64,000 nt of DNA from CAYTZH01 sp964442285 (lineage in GTDB: Bacteria > Myxococcota_A > UBA9160 > JAFDET01): the NCBI GenBank assembly GCA_964442285.1, contig CAYTZH010000003.1:62001-126000 (forward strand). Reading direction: 5' to 3'. This document shows, piece after piece, positions 51,090 to 59,445 of this stretch (the first letter of the stretch is position 1; every line of letters starts with the position of its first letter). Position numbers and translations under genes: made by a program. The notes beneath the pieces are model-generated. The model was not told the DNA's origin. It worked only from the letters and a program-made list of their open reading frames with translations, and did not search any database.

Positions 51090-51914
51090 GTGCGTGCCAT
51101 CCCGCGCTGGCCGGCGCTCGGACTCCTCTGGGTCCTGCTGGCGCCCGACCCCGCGCGTCCCGACCCGGCGGCGGAGGCCGCCGCGAGCCGCCCGTTGGAC
51201 GGCCGCGCCGTCATGGAGCGGGTCGACGCCCGTCCGCGGGGAGGCGACCAGACCAGCCGGGCCCGCTGGCGGCTGATCGACAAGCGGGGGAGCGAGCGGG
51301 TCCGCGAGACCCTGCTCTACTGGCTCGACACCCGCGGCACGAGCGACGACCTCCGCAGCAAGCGGCTCATCCGCTTCACGGCGCCCACGGTGGTCCGCGA
51401 CACCGCGTTCCTGGTCTGGAGCCGGCTCGCTCCGGGCGAGGACGACTTCCGCTGGATCTACCTGCCCGCGCTGCGCAAGACCCGTCGGCTGGCGGGGCGG
51501 GATCGGCGCTCGAGCTTCATGGGCACCGACTTCCTCTACGAGGACCTCTCCGACCGCGCCGTGGAGGCGGACGACCACCGCCTGCTGCGCGCCGAGACCC
51601 GCGACGGCGCCCTCCACTACGTGGTCGAGTCGGTTCCGCGGGAGTCCGGGTCGCCCTACGCCAGGCGCGAGGTCTCCGTCCACGGGGAGCGCTGGACCCC
51701 GACGCGGGTCGAGTTCTGGCGCGTCAACGGCCGCCACGCCAAGACCCTGGACGTGGTGTGGACCGACGTGGACGGCGTCTGGGTCTGGGAGCGGCTCGAC
51801 ATGCAGAACCATCGCAACGGCCATCGCACCATCGTCGAGCTCTCCGAGTTCGCTCTGGGCCAGGGCCTGAGCGAGGCCCGCTTCGCGGCCAATGCGCTCG
51901 GCCGGGCGCCGTAG
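51090..51914 (+). CDS. outer-membrane lipoprotein-sorting (LolA-like) protein
   Basis: 274 residues. An N-terminal hydrophobic segment indicates export. The body (ARWRLIDKRGSERVRETLLYW, LIRFTAPTVVRDTAFLVWS, WIYLPALRKTRRLAGRDRRSSFMGTDFLYEDL) is characteristic of the LolA-related family that usually accompanies RND lipid exporters. None is adjacent, so it is an orphan here. GTG 51090 lies 6 bases after TAGTCT (51078-51083) without a Shine-Dalgarno. Confidence 0.88.
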   Translation: MRAIPRWPALGLLWVLLAPDPARPDPAAEAAASRPLDGRAVMERVDARPRGGDQTSRARWRLIDKRGSERVRETLLYWLDTRGTSDDLRSKRLIRFTAPTVVRDTAFLVWSRLAPGEDDFRWIYLPALRKTRRLAGRDRRSSFMGTDFLYEDLSDRAVEADDHRLLRAETRDGALHYVVESVPRESGSPYARREVSVHGERWTPTRVEFWRVNGRHAKTLDVVWTDVDGVWVWERLDMQNHRNGHRTIVELSEFALGQGLSEARFAANALGRAP

Positions 51915-51939
51915 CGCCGGCGTCGGCCCGGCGCTGCAC

Positions 51940-53448
51940 CTACGCCAGTGCCACCGGTGTCTCGGGGCCGGGGATGCCCCGCTCGCGGGCATGGCGGACC
52001 AGGGCGCGCAGGCCTCCGCGGAAGTGGTGCACCTCGAAGCCCGCCCGCTGCATGAGCTCCGCGAGATGGGCGCTCTTCAGGCCGAACTCGCAGTACAGCA
52101 CGTAGCGGGGGCCGCGATCGAACTTCTCGTAGGCGGCCAGCGCACGGCCGAAGTCCAGGTAGAGGGCCTCCGGCCAGTGCCAGGCCTTGAAGGCCGCGCT
52201 CGAGCGCAGGTCGATCACCGTGGCGCCCTCGGGCACGGTCTCGGTCTCGAGCTCGGGGAGGGCGATGGCGTCGAGGTCGAGGGTGCGCAGATCGAGGATC
52301 GCCCGCTCCTCGACCGCCTGCTCGAGGACCGCCGGGTCGAGCCTGGCCTCCTCCGCCTCGACGGCGGCCAGGGTGGCGCTGGTGGCGGGCTTCCTCGGAA
52401 CCAGGGCGCAGTATTCGTCGACGATGGCCGAGAGCGGGCCCGTGCCGATGGCGTTCGCGCGCTCGATGATCTCGCTCTTGTTGCTGCCCACCAGCGGGCG
52501 GAGGATGGGGAGCTCGGTGACCCGGGAGATGACCGCCAGGTTGGGAAGGGTCTGGGAGGAGACCTGCCCCAGGGCCTCGCCGGTGACGACGGCGGCCGCG
52601 TCGGTCTCCCGGGCCACCCGCTCGGCGGCGCGCAGCATCAGGCGCTTCAGGATCACCTGCCAGTAGCGGGGCTCGGCGTGGGCCCGCAGGTCCGCCGAGA
52701 CCGCCTCGAAGTCCACGGCGTGCAGCCGCGGCCGGGTGCCGTAGGACCAGCGATCGGCCAGCACCTTGGCGACCCGCAGGACACCGAGCCGATGCGCGGC
52801 GCCGCCGAGGTTGCAGAAGACGTGGTGGAGGCCCACGCCGCGGCGCTGGATCAGCCAGGCCGCCACGGCGGAGTCGAAGCCGCCCGAGAGCAGGGAGATC
52901 GCGCGGCCCTCGACGCCCAGGGGAAGGCCGGCCGGCCCCGGCGCGACCTCCGTGAAGAGGAAGGCCTCCTCGCCGCAGAGCTCGACGTGGGCCGTCACCT
53001 CCGGATGGGAGAGGTCGACGCCGGCCGCGCCGGGCAGCAGGCGGGCGCCGAGCGCGACCTCCAGGGCGTGGGGCTCGACGCGGATCGGGGCGCGATCGCC
53101 CACGCGGCGGGCGCGCACGGCGAAGCGGCGGCCCGCGACGGCCTCTCCGAAGCGCTCGCCGCCGGTCCGGACCACGCTCTCGAGGTCCGGCGCCCCTCGC
53201 ACCTCGGCGGGGGATACCGACTGCACGCCGAACACCCGGGCGATCGCCTCGCCCGCCGACGCCGTGTCGGCGCGGACGAGCAGGCGGCTGCGGGTGACCT
53301 GCACCTCCGCCTCCACCGCACTCGAACGCAGCGCGTCGCGGAGGTTGTCGGCGAGGCGGCGCACGAAGCGCGCGCGGGTGGCGCGGGCCTTGATGCTCAC
53401 GTCGCCCGAGAGGCGCACGAGGAAGAGATGCGGTCGGGGGTTCGCCAT
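51940..53448 (-). CDS. thiI: tRNA 4-thiouridine synthase ThiI with rhodanese domain
   Basis: 502 residues. Order: an N-terminal ferredoxin-like/THUMP region, a PP-loop SLLSGGFDSAVAAWLIQRRG, then the adenylation domain with AVVTGEALGQVSSQTLPNL, and a C-terminal rhodanese domain with Cys453 in YVLYCEFGLKSAHLAELM, the persulfide carrier. It makes s4U8 in tRNA and may feed sulfur to thiamin. The C-terminal domain is present, as in enterobacterial ThiI. Confidence 0.92.
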   Translation of the reverse strand: MANPRPHLFLVRLSGDVSIKARATRARFVRRLADNLRDALRSSAVEAEVQVTRSRLLVRADTASAGEAIARVFGVQSVSPAEVRGAPDLESVVRTGGERFGEAVAGRRFAVRARRVGDRAPIRVEPHALEVALGARLLPGAAGVDLSHPEVTAHVELCGEEAFLFTEVAPGPAGLPLGVEGRAISLLSGGFDSAVAAWLIQRRGVGLHHVFCNLGGAAHRLGVLRVAKVLADRWSYGTRPRLHAVDFEAVSADLRAHAEPRYWQVILKRLMLRAAERVARETDAAAVVTGEALGQVSSQTLPNLAVISRVTELPILRPLVGSNKSEIIERANAIGTGPLSAIVDEYCALVPRKPATSATLAAVEAEEARLDPAVLEQAVEERAILDLRTLDLDAIALPELETETVPEGATVIDLRSSAAFKAWHWPEALYLDFGRALAAYEKFDRGPRYVLYCEFGLKSAHLAELMQRAGFEVHHFRGGLRALVRHARERGIPGPETPVALA

Positions 53449-53532
53449 GGGGCCGCGTCAGGCTAGCCCGCGCACCGGCACCCCGCCGACGGGCGGGCCC
53501 GCGGCGCGGAGGTCGCTACGCTCGGTGCCGTC

Positions 53533-54249
53533 ATGATCCGGACGCTGCTGCTCGACCTCGACGACACGATCCTCGACAACCGCTCCGGTGTCGCTGCGGC
53601 CTGGGACCACATCGCGGGCCTGCTGGCCCGTGCCCTGGACGACGTTCCCCGACTCCGGGTGCGGGCGGAGATCGGGCGCGTGACCGACTGGTTCTGGTCC
53701 GATGCCGAGCGCCATCGGGTGGGCCGCCTCGACCTGGTGGCCGCCCGCCGCGAGATCCTGGGCCGCGTGCTCGAGGCCCTCGGGCGTCCCGACCCGGCCC
53801 TGGCCGAGAGCGCGGCCGCGGCCTACGTCCGCCACCGGGAGTCCACCCTGGCCCTGGAGCCCGGCGCCCTGGAGGCGCTCCGGCGCCTGCGGGCACGGGT
53901 GCCCCGGCTGGGCATGGTCACCAACGGTGCCTCGGACGCCCAGCGCGCCAAGATCGAGCGCTTCGACCTGGCGCCCTTTTTCGACCACATCCAGGTGGAG
54001 GGGGAGGCCGGCGTGGGCAAGCCCGAGCGCCGGGCCTACGAACGGGCCCTGGCCGCCCTCGGCGCCGAGCCCTGGGAGGCGCTCATGGTGGGCGACAACT
54101 TCGAGTGCGACGTCCTCGGTGCGCTGGGGGCCGGCATCGCCGCCGCCTGGATCGACCTCCACGGCCGCGGCGAGGCCCCGGCCGCCGCGCCTCGCGCGTT
54201 CCACATCGTGCGTTCGATCCGCGAGGTCGAGGCGCTGCTCGGCGACTAG
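53533..54249 (+). CDS. HAD-superfamily hydrolase
   Basis: 238 residues, with all four HAD motifs: LLLDLDDTILDN, VTNGASDAQ, a Lys in GKPERRAYERAL, and VGDNFECDVLGA. A helical C1 cap lies between motifs I and II. It resembles YjjG/FMN-phosphatase-like house-cleaning nucleotidases; the substrate is not resolved. ATG 53533 is 10 bases after TACGCT without a Shine-Dalgarno. Confidence 0.9.
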   Translation: MIRTLLLDLDDTILDNRSGVAAAWDHIAGLLARALDDVPRLRVRAEIGRVTDWFWSDAERHRVGRLDLVAARREILGRVLEALGRPDPALAESAAAAYVRHRESTLALEPGALEALRRLRARVPRLGMVTNGASDAQRAKIERFDLAPFFDHIQVEGEAGVGKPERRAYERALAALGAEPWEALMVGDNFECDVLGALGAGIAAAWIDLHGRGEAPAAAPRAFHIVRSIREVEALLGD

Positions 54250-54265
54250 CGCGAGCGCGGGCCGA

Positions 54266-55507
54266 CTAGCTGCGCCGGAAGCGCAGCAGGGGCGCGAACG
54301 AGACCGCCTGCACCGCGGCGGCCGCGGCGAACAGGCCCCGATAGACCGCGAGCGGGTCCGCTCCGCCGGCCAGCAGCCGGTCGAGCACGAGCCCCGCCAC
54401 CAGGGGGCCCGTCCCCTTCAGCAGGCTGTCGGCCACCCGGGCGGGCACCAGCAGGCGCGCCGGGGTCTCCTCGGGGGTCATGCCGAACAGCACGTGGGTG
54501 TCGGCCACGTCGAATCCGGACGCCAGAACCCAGATCCCGAAGATGGTCGCGACGGCCAGGAGCACGTCGCCCTGCGCCGGGCCGCTCACCCCGCAGAACA
54601 CGAGCATGAGCGCGGCCTGACCGAGGGCGGTCGCCCGGAAGACGGGCGCCGCGCCGACGGCGTCGACCACCCGGCCCCACAGGTAGAGGGAGACGAGCCC
54701 GCCGGAGAAGGTGGCGACCGTCGTGTACAGCACCTGGGCGTCGGAGAAGCCGGCCACCCGCCGCATCATCACGATGGCGAAGGTGACGAAGACCACCCGC
54801 GAGGCCTGGCCCGGGCCGATGCCCGCCAGGTAGCGGCGCAGGTCGGCGTGGCGACGCACCAGGGCGACGGTCTCGCGCACGGAGATGGTGCTGCCGGTCC
54901 GCTCGCTCCGCTCCGGGAACTGGGCCACGAGCACGATGCGCAGGATGCCGAGGGCGAAGGCCACTGCGAACAGCGGTCCGAAGCTGCCGGGCCGGTGGGC
55001 CAGCCAGGACTGGGCCCCGAGGAAGTACACGATCAGGCTCAGGTGCCAGCCGGTGCGCAGGGTGCCGAAGAAGCGCCCGATCCGCTCCGGTCGCTGGAAA
55101 CCGTGCAGGAGCGGGAACCAGACCGTCTCGCCGATGTTGAAGCCCGCGGCCACCACGGCGAACCCCGCCAGCGCCACGGCCAGGGCACCCGGGCCACCCC
55201 AGTCGGCCAGGCTCGCGAAGAAGAGCATGGGCAGGCTGCCAAGCACGGCGACGATCTGGCCCGACACGAGCAGATGTCGCTTGGGGAAGCGGCCCACCAG
55301 CCGCAGCGTGGGGAGCTGCAGCAGCACGGCCGCGAAGACCAGCGTGCGCTGGAGGCCGACCAGGCCCTCGCTGGCGCCGAGGGCCACCAGCGCCAGGGTC
55401 GGCAGGTGGTCGGTGTAGACCATCCGATGGGTCATGCCCGCCGGGTGGCTGGCGATGGCGAGCCGGCGCCCCCGCGCGCGTGCCTGGGAGTCGAGGGGTG
55501 CGCTCAC
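54266..55507 (-). CDS. MFS transporter
   Basis: 413 residues with about 12 membrane helices and no obvious drug-family signature. The first helix-rich stretch begins after HPAGMTHRMVYTDHLPTLALVALGASEG. Substrate unknown; the lack of strong MFS motif A places it in a divergent family. GTG 55507 is preferred. It is convergent with the HAD gene. Confidence 0.8.
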   Translation of the reverse strand: MSAPLDSQARARGRRLAIASHPAGMTHRMVYTDHLPTLALVALGASEGLVGLQRTLVFAAVLLQLPTLRLVGRFPKRHLLVSGQIVAVLGSLPMLFFASLADWGGPGALAVALAGFAVVAAGFNIGETVWFPLLHGFQRPERIGRFFGTLRTGWHLSLIVYFLGAQSWLAHRPGSFGPLFAVAFALGILRIVLVAQFPERSERTGSTISVRETVALVRRHADLRRYLAGIGPGQASRVVFVTFAIVMMRRVAGFSDAQVLYTTVATFSGGLVSLYLWGRVVDAVGAAPVFRATALGQAALMLVFCGVSGPAQGDVLLAVATIFGIWVLASGFDVADTHVLFGMTPEETPARLLVPARVADSLLKGTGPLVAGLVLDRLLAGGADPLAVYRGLFAAAAAVQAVSFAPLLRFRRS

Positions 55508-55527
55508 GGCCGCGGTCGGAATCGGGG

Positions 55528-56274
55528 TCAGGCCAGGAGCTTGGCGGCGCGGAGGTGGTCGATCTCGTTGAAGTTCTGGAGCGACCACACGAGGCCCTGG
55601 CCGCCCAGGGGCCGGGCCTGGAGCACCGAGTAGGCGCACAGCGCGCTCTCGAAGCGCAGCCACTCCCACGGCACCGGGCGGACGTCGAGCAGGTGGGTGA
55701 GGAGCACGGCGTTGGTGCCGCCGTGGGCGACGATGGCGATCTGGGGCGCCGCGTCCTCGGGGCGATCCCAGATCGTGAAGTCCGACGCCTTCCGGGGGGT
55801 GAAACCATGGCGACCGAGCACGTCGAGAATGCCCCGGGTCACCCGGGCGTGGAAGTGGGTGAAGGTCTCGCCGCCGGGCCAGCCGTCCCAGTGCTCCTCC
55901 AGGGGCCGCTTGGCGGCCTCGACGAAGGTCTCGTCGACCTCGGTCTGGGTGAGTCCCTCGAAGGCGATGCCGATCTCGGCCAGGTCGTCGACGGTGACGG
56001 CGTCTAGGCCGGTGGCCTTGACGAGGGGCTCCGCGGTCTCCTGGGCCCGCCGGTAGGGGCTCACGTACACCGCGTCGATGCCCGCCTCGGCCACCGCGCG
56101 GGCGGCGGCCTCGGCCTGCTCCCGCCCGAACGGAGTCAGCCCGGGGTCGCTCACCGTCGCGCCTTCGTCCGGGGTCCAGTCGGGCTCGCCGTGCCGCAGC
56201 AGGATGAGCCGCGGAAGGGCTCGCTGGCGAAGCGCTTCCTCGCGGCGGGCGGTGGCTCCGGGCTGGCTCTTCAC
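55528..56274 (-). CDS. histidine phosphatase (phosphoglycerate-mutase-like)
   Basis: 248 residues. The phosphohistidine is in LILLRHGEPDW; YRRAQETAEPL and the second His in IAIVAHGGTNAVLL complete the active site. It dephosphorylates a small molecule or protein. TAGGAT on the minus strand lies 7 bases before GTG 56274, so this start is favoured over ATG 56283, which overlaps the hexamer. Confidence 0.85.
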   Translation of the reverse strand: MKSQPGATARREEALRQRALPRLILLRHGEPDWTPDEGATVSDPGLTPFGREQAEAAARAVAEAGIDAVYVSPYRRAQETAEPLVKATGLDAVTVDDLAEIGIAFEGLTQTEVDETFVEAAKRPLEEHWDGWPGGETFTHFHARVTRGILDVLGRHGFTPRKASDFTIWDRPEDAAPQIAIVAHGGTNAVLLTHLLDVRPVPWEWLRFESALCAYSVLQARPLGGQGLVWSLQNFNEIDHLRAAKLLA

Positions 56275-56427
56275 GGTGCCCATCCTAACGAGCGCCCGGG
56301 GGGACGCGACCCGGAACGGATGCGCGTGGCTTCCGACGCGGGCAGGCGGGACGTCGGCGTCGCGCCGCAAGCGCGGGCAATGCCCGCGCGCGCAGCGAGG
56401 CGCAGGCGAGCGTAGTATCGTCTTGAG

Positions 56428-57213
56428 ATGGGCGGACGGGTCCACGTGGAGAAGCAGGACGGCGTCGGCTGGATCGTCTTCGACCATCCGGAGCGCCGCA
56501 ACGCCATCTCCGTCGACATGTGGGACGCCATCCCGCCGGCCTGCGAGGACCTGGAGGGCGACCCGGCGATCCGGGTGGTGGTCATGCGCGGCGCCGGCGA
56601 CGTGGCCTTCGTCTCCGGCGCCGACATCTCCGAGTTCGAGCAGACCCGCATCGGCGCCGAGGCGTCCCGGGGCTACGAGGCCCGCAACGCCCGGGCCTTC
56701 CTCGCCCTGGCCCAGCTCGGCAAGCCGCTGGTGGCGATGATCCACGGCTTCTGCGTGGGCGGGGGCTGCGCCCTCGCCGTCAATGCCGACCTCCGCTACG
56801 CGGCCGAGGACGCGGTCTTCGCGATTCCCGCGGCCCGCCTGGGTCTCGGCTACCCGATGCTCGGCATCGAGGCGCTCACCCACCTGGTGGGCCCCTCCTA
56901 CGCCAAGGAGATCTTCTTCACGGCGCGTCGCATCCGGGCCGAGGAGGCCCTGCGCATGGGACTCGTGAACGCCGTGGTGCCCAAGGCCGAGCTCGAGGCG
57001 CGTGTGCGCGAGGTGGCGTCGCAGATCGCCGCCAACGCGCCGCTCACCGTGCAGGCCACCAAGGCCGCGGTGACCGAGCTGTCGAAGGTGCCGGGGCAGC
57101 GCGACCACGAGCGGGTCGCCGCCATGGTGCGCGCCTGCTTCGACAGCGAGGACTACAAGGAGGGCGTGCGCGCCTTCCTCGAGAAGCGTCCGCCGCGTTT
57201 CCAGGGGCGCTAG
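56428..57213 (+). CDS. enoyl-CoA hydratase/isomerase family protein
   Basis: 261 residues, crotonase fold. The oxyanion loops are in AFVSGADISEFEQ and HGFCVGGGCALAVNADLRYA; the latter Gly-Gly-Gly helix dipole is typical. An Asp/Glu pair near AARLGLGYPMLGIEAL could be catalytic. It probably hydrates or isomerises an enoyl-CoA in lipid or aromatic breakdown. ATG 56428 lies 9 bases after TAGTAT, no Shine-Dalgarno. It is followed by the CoA-transferase at 9 bases. Confidence 0.9.
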   Translation: MGGRVHVEKQDGVGWIVFDHPERRNAISVDMWDAIPPACEDLEGDPAIRVVVMRGAGDVAFVSGADISEFEQTRIGAEASRGYEARNARAFLALAQLGKPLVAMIHGFCVGGGCALAVNADLRYAAEDAVFAIPAARLGLGYPMLGIEALTHLVGPSYAKEIFFTARRIRAEEALRMGLVNAVVPKAELEARVREVASQIAANAPLTVQATKAAVTELSKVPGQRDHERVAAMVRACFDSEDYKEGVRAFLEKRPPRFQGR

Positions 57214-57222
57214 GCCGACGCC

Positions 57223-58401
57223 GTGTCCGACGCCCCCCTGGCCGGCGTCCGCGTCCTGGACCTCACCCGGTATCTCGCCGGACCCTTCTGCACCATGCTT
57301 CTCGGCGACTACGGCGCCGACGTGGTGAAGCTCGAGCCCCGGGAGGGCCGCGAGTTCCGCCCGCCGGGCGCGCGGCGCGACACCTACTTCTTCCTCTCCA
57401 GCAATCGGAACAAGCGCAGCGTCACCCTCGACCTGCGCCGGGACGAGGGACGCGCGCTCTTCCTGCGGCTGCTGCCGCACTTCGACGTGGTGGTGGAGAA
57501 CTTCCGGCCGGGCGTGATGGAGCGCCTCGGGCTCGGCGCCGACACGCTGCGGGAGCGCCACCCGCGCCTGGTCTACTGCGGCATCTCGGGCTTCGGCCCC
57601 GACGGTCCCTACCGGGGCCGACCCGGCTTCGACCAGATCGCCCAGGGCATGAGCGGGTTCATGAGCGTGACCGGTACGCCCGAGAGCGGGCCCACCCGTG
57701 CGGGGCTGGCCATCGGCGACCTGCTGGCCGGGATCTTCGCCGCCCACGGCGTGGTGCTGGCGCTGCTCGAGCGCGAGCGCAGCGGCCGGGGCCAGGTGGT
57801 CGACACATCGCTGCTCGAGGCGATGGTGGGCATCCTGTCCTGGAGTGCCGGCATGTACTTCGAGTCGGGCCAGGCGCCCGGGCCCGCCGGCCAGCACCAC
57901 CCGCTCTCGTCTCCCTACGGCCGCTTCCGGGCCCGCGACGGCTACCTCAACATCGCCGCCGGCAACCCGGCCATGTTCGGCAAGCTCGCCGCCGCCCTGG
58001 GGCGTCCGGAGTGGCTCGACGACCCGCGCTTCCGGGGGCCGGTCGAACGCGTGCAGCACCGCGACGCGCTCACGGCCGCCATCGAGGAGGCCCTGGCCCA
58101 CGACGACGTGGAGGCCTGGGTGGCGCGCATCAACGAGGCCGGGGTGCCGGCGGGCCCGGTCCTGGACCTGGCCCAGGTGTTCGCGGATCCCCAGGTGCTG
58201 GCGCGACAGATGCGCGTCTCGCTGCCGCATCCCGAGCTCGGGACCTTCCACACCACGGGCCTGCCGGTGAAGCTCGGGCGCACGCCGGGCGCGATCCGAC
58301 GGGCGCCGCCGCTGCTGGGCGAGCACACCGACGAGGTGCTCGGGGAGTGCGGCGTCGAGCCCGAGGAGATCGGCGCCCTGCGCCGGGCCGAGGTGGTGTA
58401 G
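57223..58401 (+). CDS. CaiB/BaiF family III CoA-transferase
   Basis: 392 residues. ADVVKLEPREGREFRP, YFFLSSNRNKRSVTLDLR, VVVENFRPGVMERLGL and the catalytic Asp in LAIGDLLAGIFAAHG mark family III. It moves CoA between carboxylic acids, likely activating an acid for the hydratase. GTG 57223 starts the gene. It forms an operon with the enoyl-CoA hydratase. Confidence 0.92.
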   Translation: MSDAPLAGVRVLDLTRYLAGPFCTMLLGDYGADVVKLEPREGREFRPPGARRDTYFFLSSNRNKRSVTLDLRRDEGRALFLRLLPHFDVVVENFRPGVMERLGLGADTLRERHPRLVYCGISGFGPDGPYRGRPGFDQIAQGMSGFMSVTGTPESGPTRAGLAIGDLLAGIFAAHGVVLALLERERSGRGQVVDTSLLEAMVGILSWSAGMYFESGQAPGPAGQHHPLSSPYGRFRARDGYLNIAAGNPAMFGKLAAALGRPEWLDDPRFRGPVERVQHRDALTAAIEEALAHDDVEAWVARINEAGVPAGPVLDLAQVFADPQVLARQMRVSLPHPELGTFHTTGLPVKLGRTPGAIRRAPPLLGEHTDEVLGECGVEPEEIGALRRAEVV

Positions 58402-58419
58402 GCCCGCTCGACGGAGCGC

Positions 58420-59444
58420 GTGTCACCGCGCGCTAGGCTATCTGAGCGCAATCACCACCTCTTCCAGCCGCTCCTCTACCAGGTGGCCATGGCCGGGCTC
58501 TCACCGGCCGAGATCGCGGCGCCGATCCGGGGCCTGCTCTCGGGCTACGGCCGGATCCGCGTGCGCCAGGAGGAGGTGCGGTCGGTGGACCTGGCCGGGC
58601 GAAGGGCGATCACCGCCCCGGGCCGGCGTCGCGCCCTGCTGAGCTTCGTGGTCGTCGGCGGCGGGCCCACCGGCGTGGAGCTCGCCGGCGCCCTCGGCGA
58701 GATGAGCCGCTTCACCCTGGCCCGCGACTTCCGCGACATCGATCCCAAGCTCGCCCGGGTGATCCTGCTGGAGGCGGGGCCGCGCATCCTGCCGAGCTTC
58801 GGCGAGCGTCAGGCGAGCCGTGCCATGCGCGACCTGGAGAGCCTCGGCGTGCAGGTCTGGACCAACAGCACGGTCACCGGTATCGACGCCCGCGGCGTGC
58901 AGGTGGGCGACGAACGCATCCAGTCCGGCACCGTGGTCTGGGCCGCGGGCGTTCGCCCCTCCCCCCTGGGCCGCGACCTCGGGGTGGCGCTCGACCGCCA
59001 GGGGCGCGTGGTCGTCGAGCCGGACCTGAGCCTCGAGGACACCCGGAGATGTTCGTATTGGGCGACCAGGCCCATGTGGAGGACGCCCAGGGCCAGCTCC
59101 TCCCCGGGGTCGCGCCGGTGGCCATCCAGCAGGGGCGACACGTGGCGCGGACCCTGCTGCGCGAGCTGCGGGGTCGGCCCCGGGAGCGCTTCGTCTACCG
59201 CGACAAGGGCCAGATGGGGACGATCGGTCGCAGCCGCGCCGTGGTCGAGGTGGGGCGACTGCGCTTCGCGGGCCTGCTCGCCTGGTTGGTCTGGCTCGTC
59301 GTGCACATCTACTTCCTTTCCGGCTTCCGCAACCGGCTGTTCGTGATGATCCAGTGGGCGTGGTCGTACGTGACCTTCGGCCGCGGCGCGCGGCTGATCG
59401 TGGGGCCGCCCGGCGCCGACGGCCGGGAGCGCGGGCCGGCCTGA
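58420..59444 (+). pseudogene. type II NADH dehydrogenase, truncated and frameshifted
   Basis: Homology begins at ERNHHLFQPLLYQVAMAGLSPAEI, so the first FAD GxGxxG domain of about 35 residues is missing. A second lesion lies before APGRRRALLSFVVVGGGPTGVELAG: the region normally holding the ATG motif and about 70 residues is absent. A third, a frameshift around 59040-59050, moves the frame from EPDLSLE to HPEMFVLGDQAHVEDAQG, after which the gene continues normally to a membrane-associated end (59444). A functional NDH-2 cannot be made. The frameshift alone could be an assembly error, the other two could not. Confidence 0.8.
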
Positions 59445-59445
59445 C

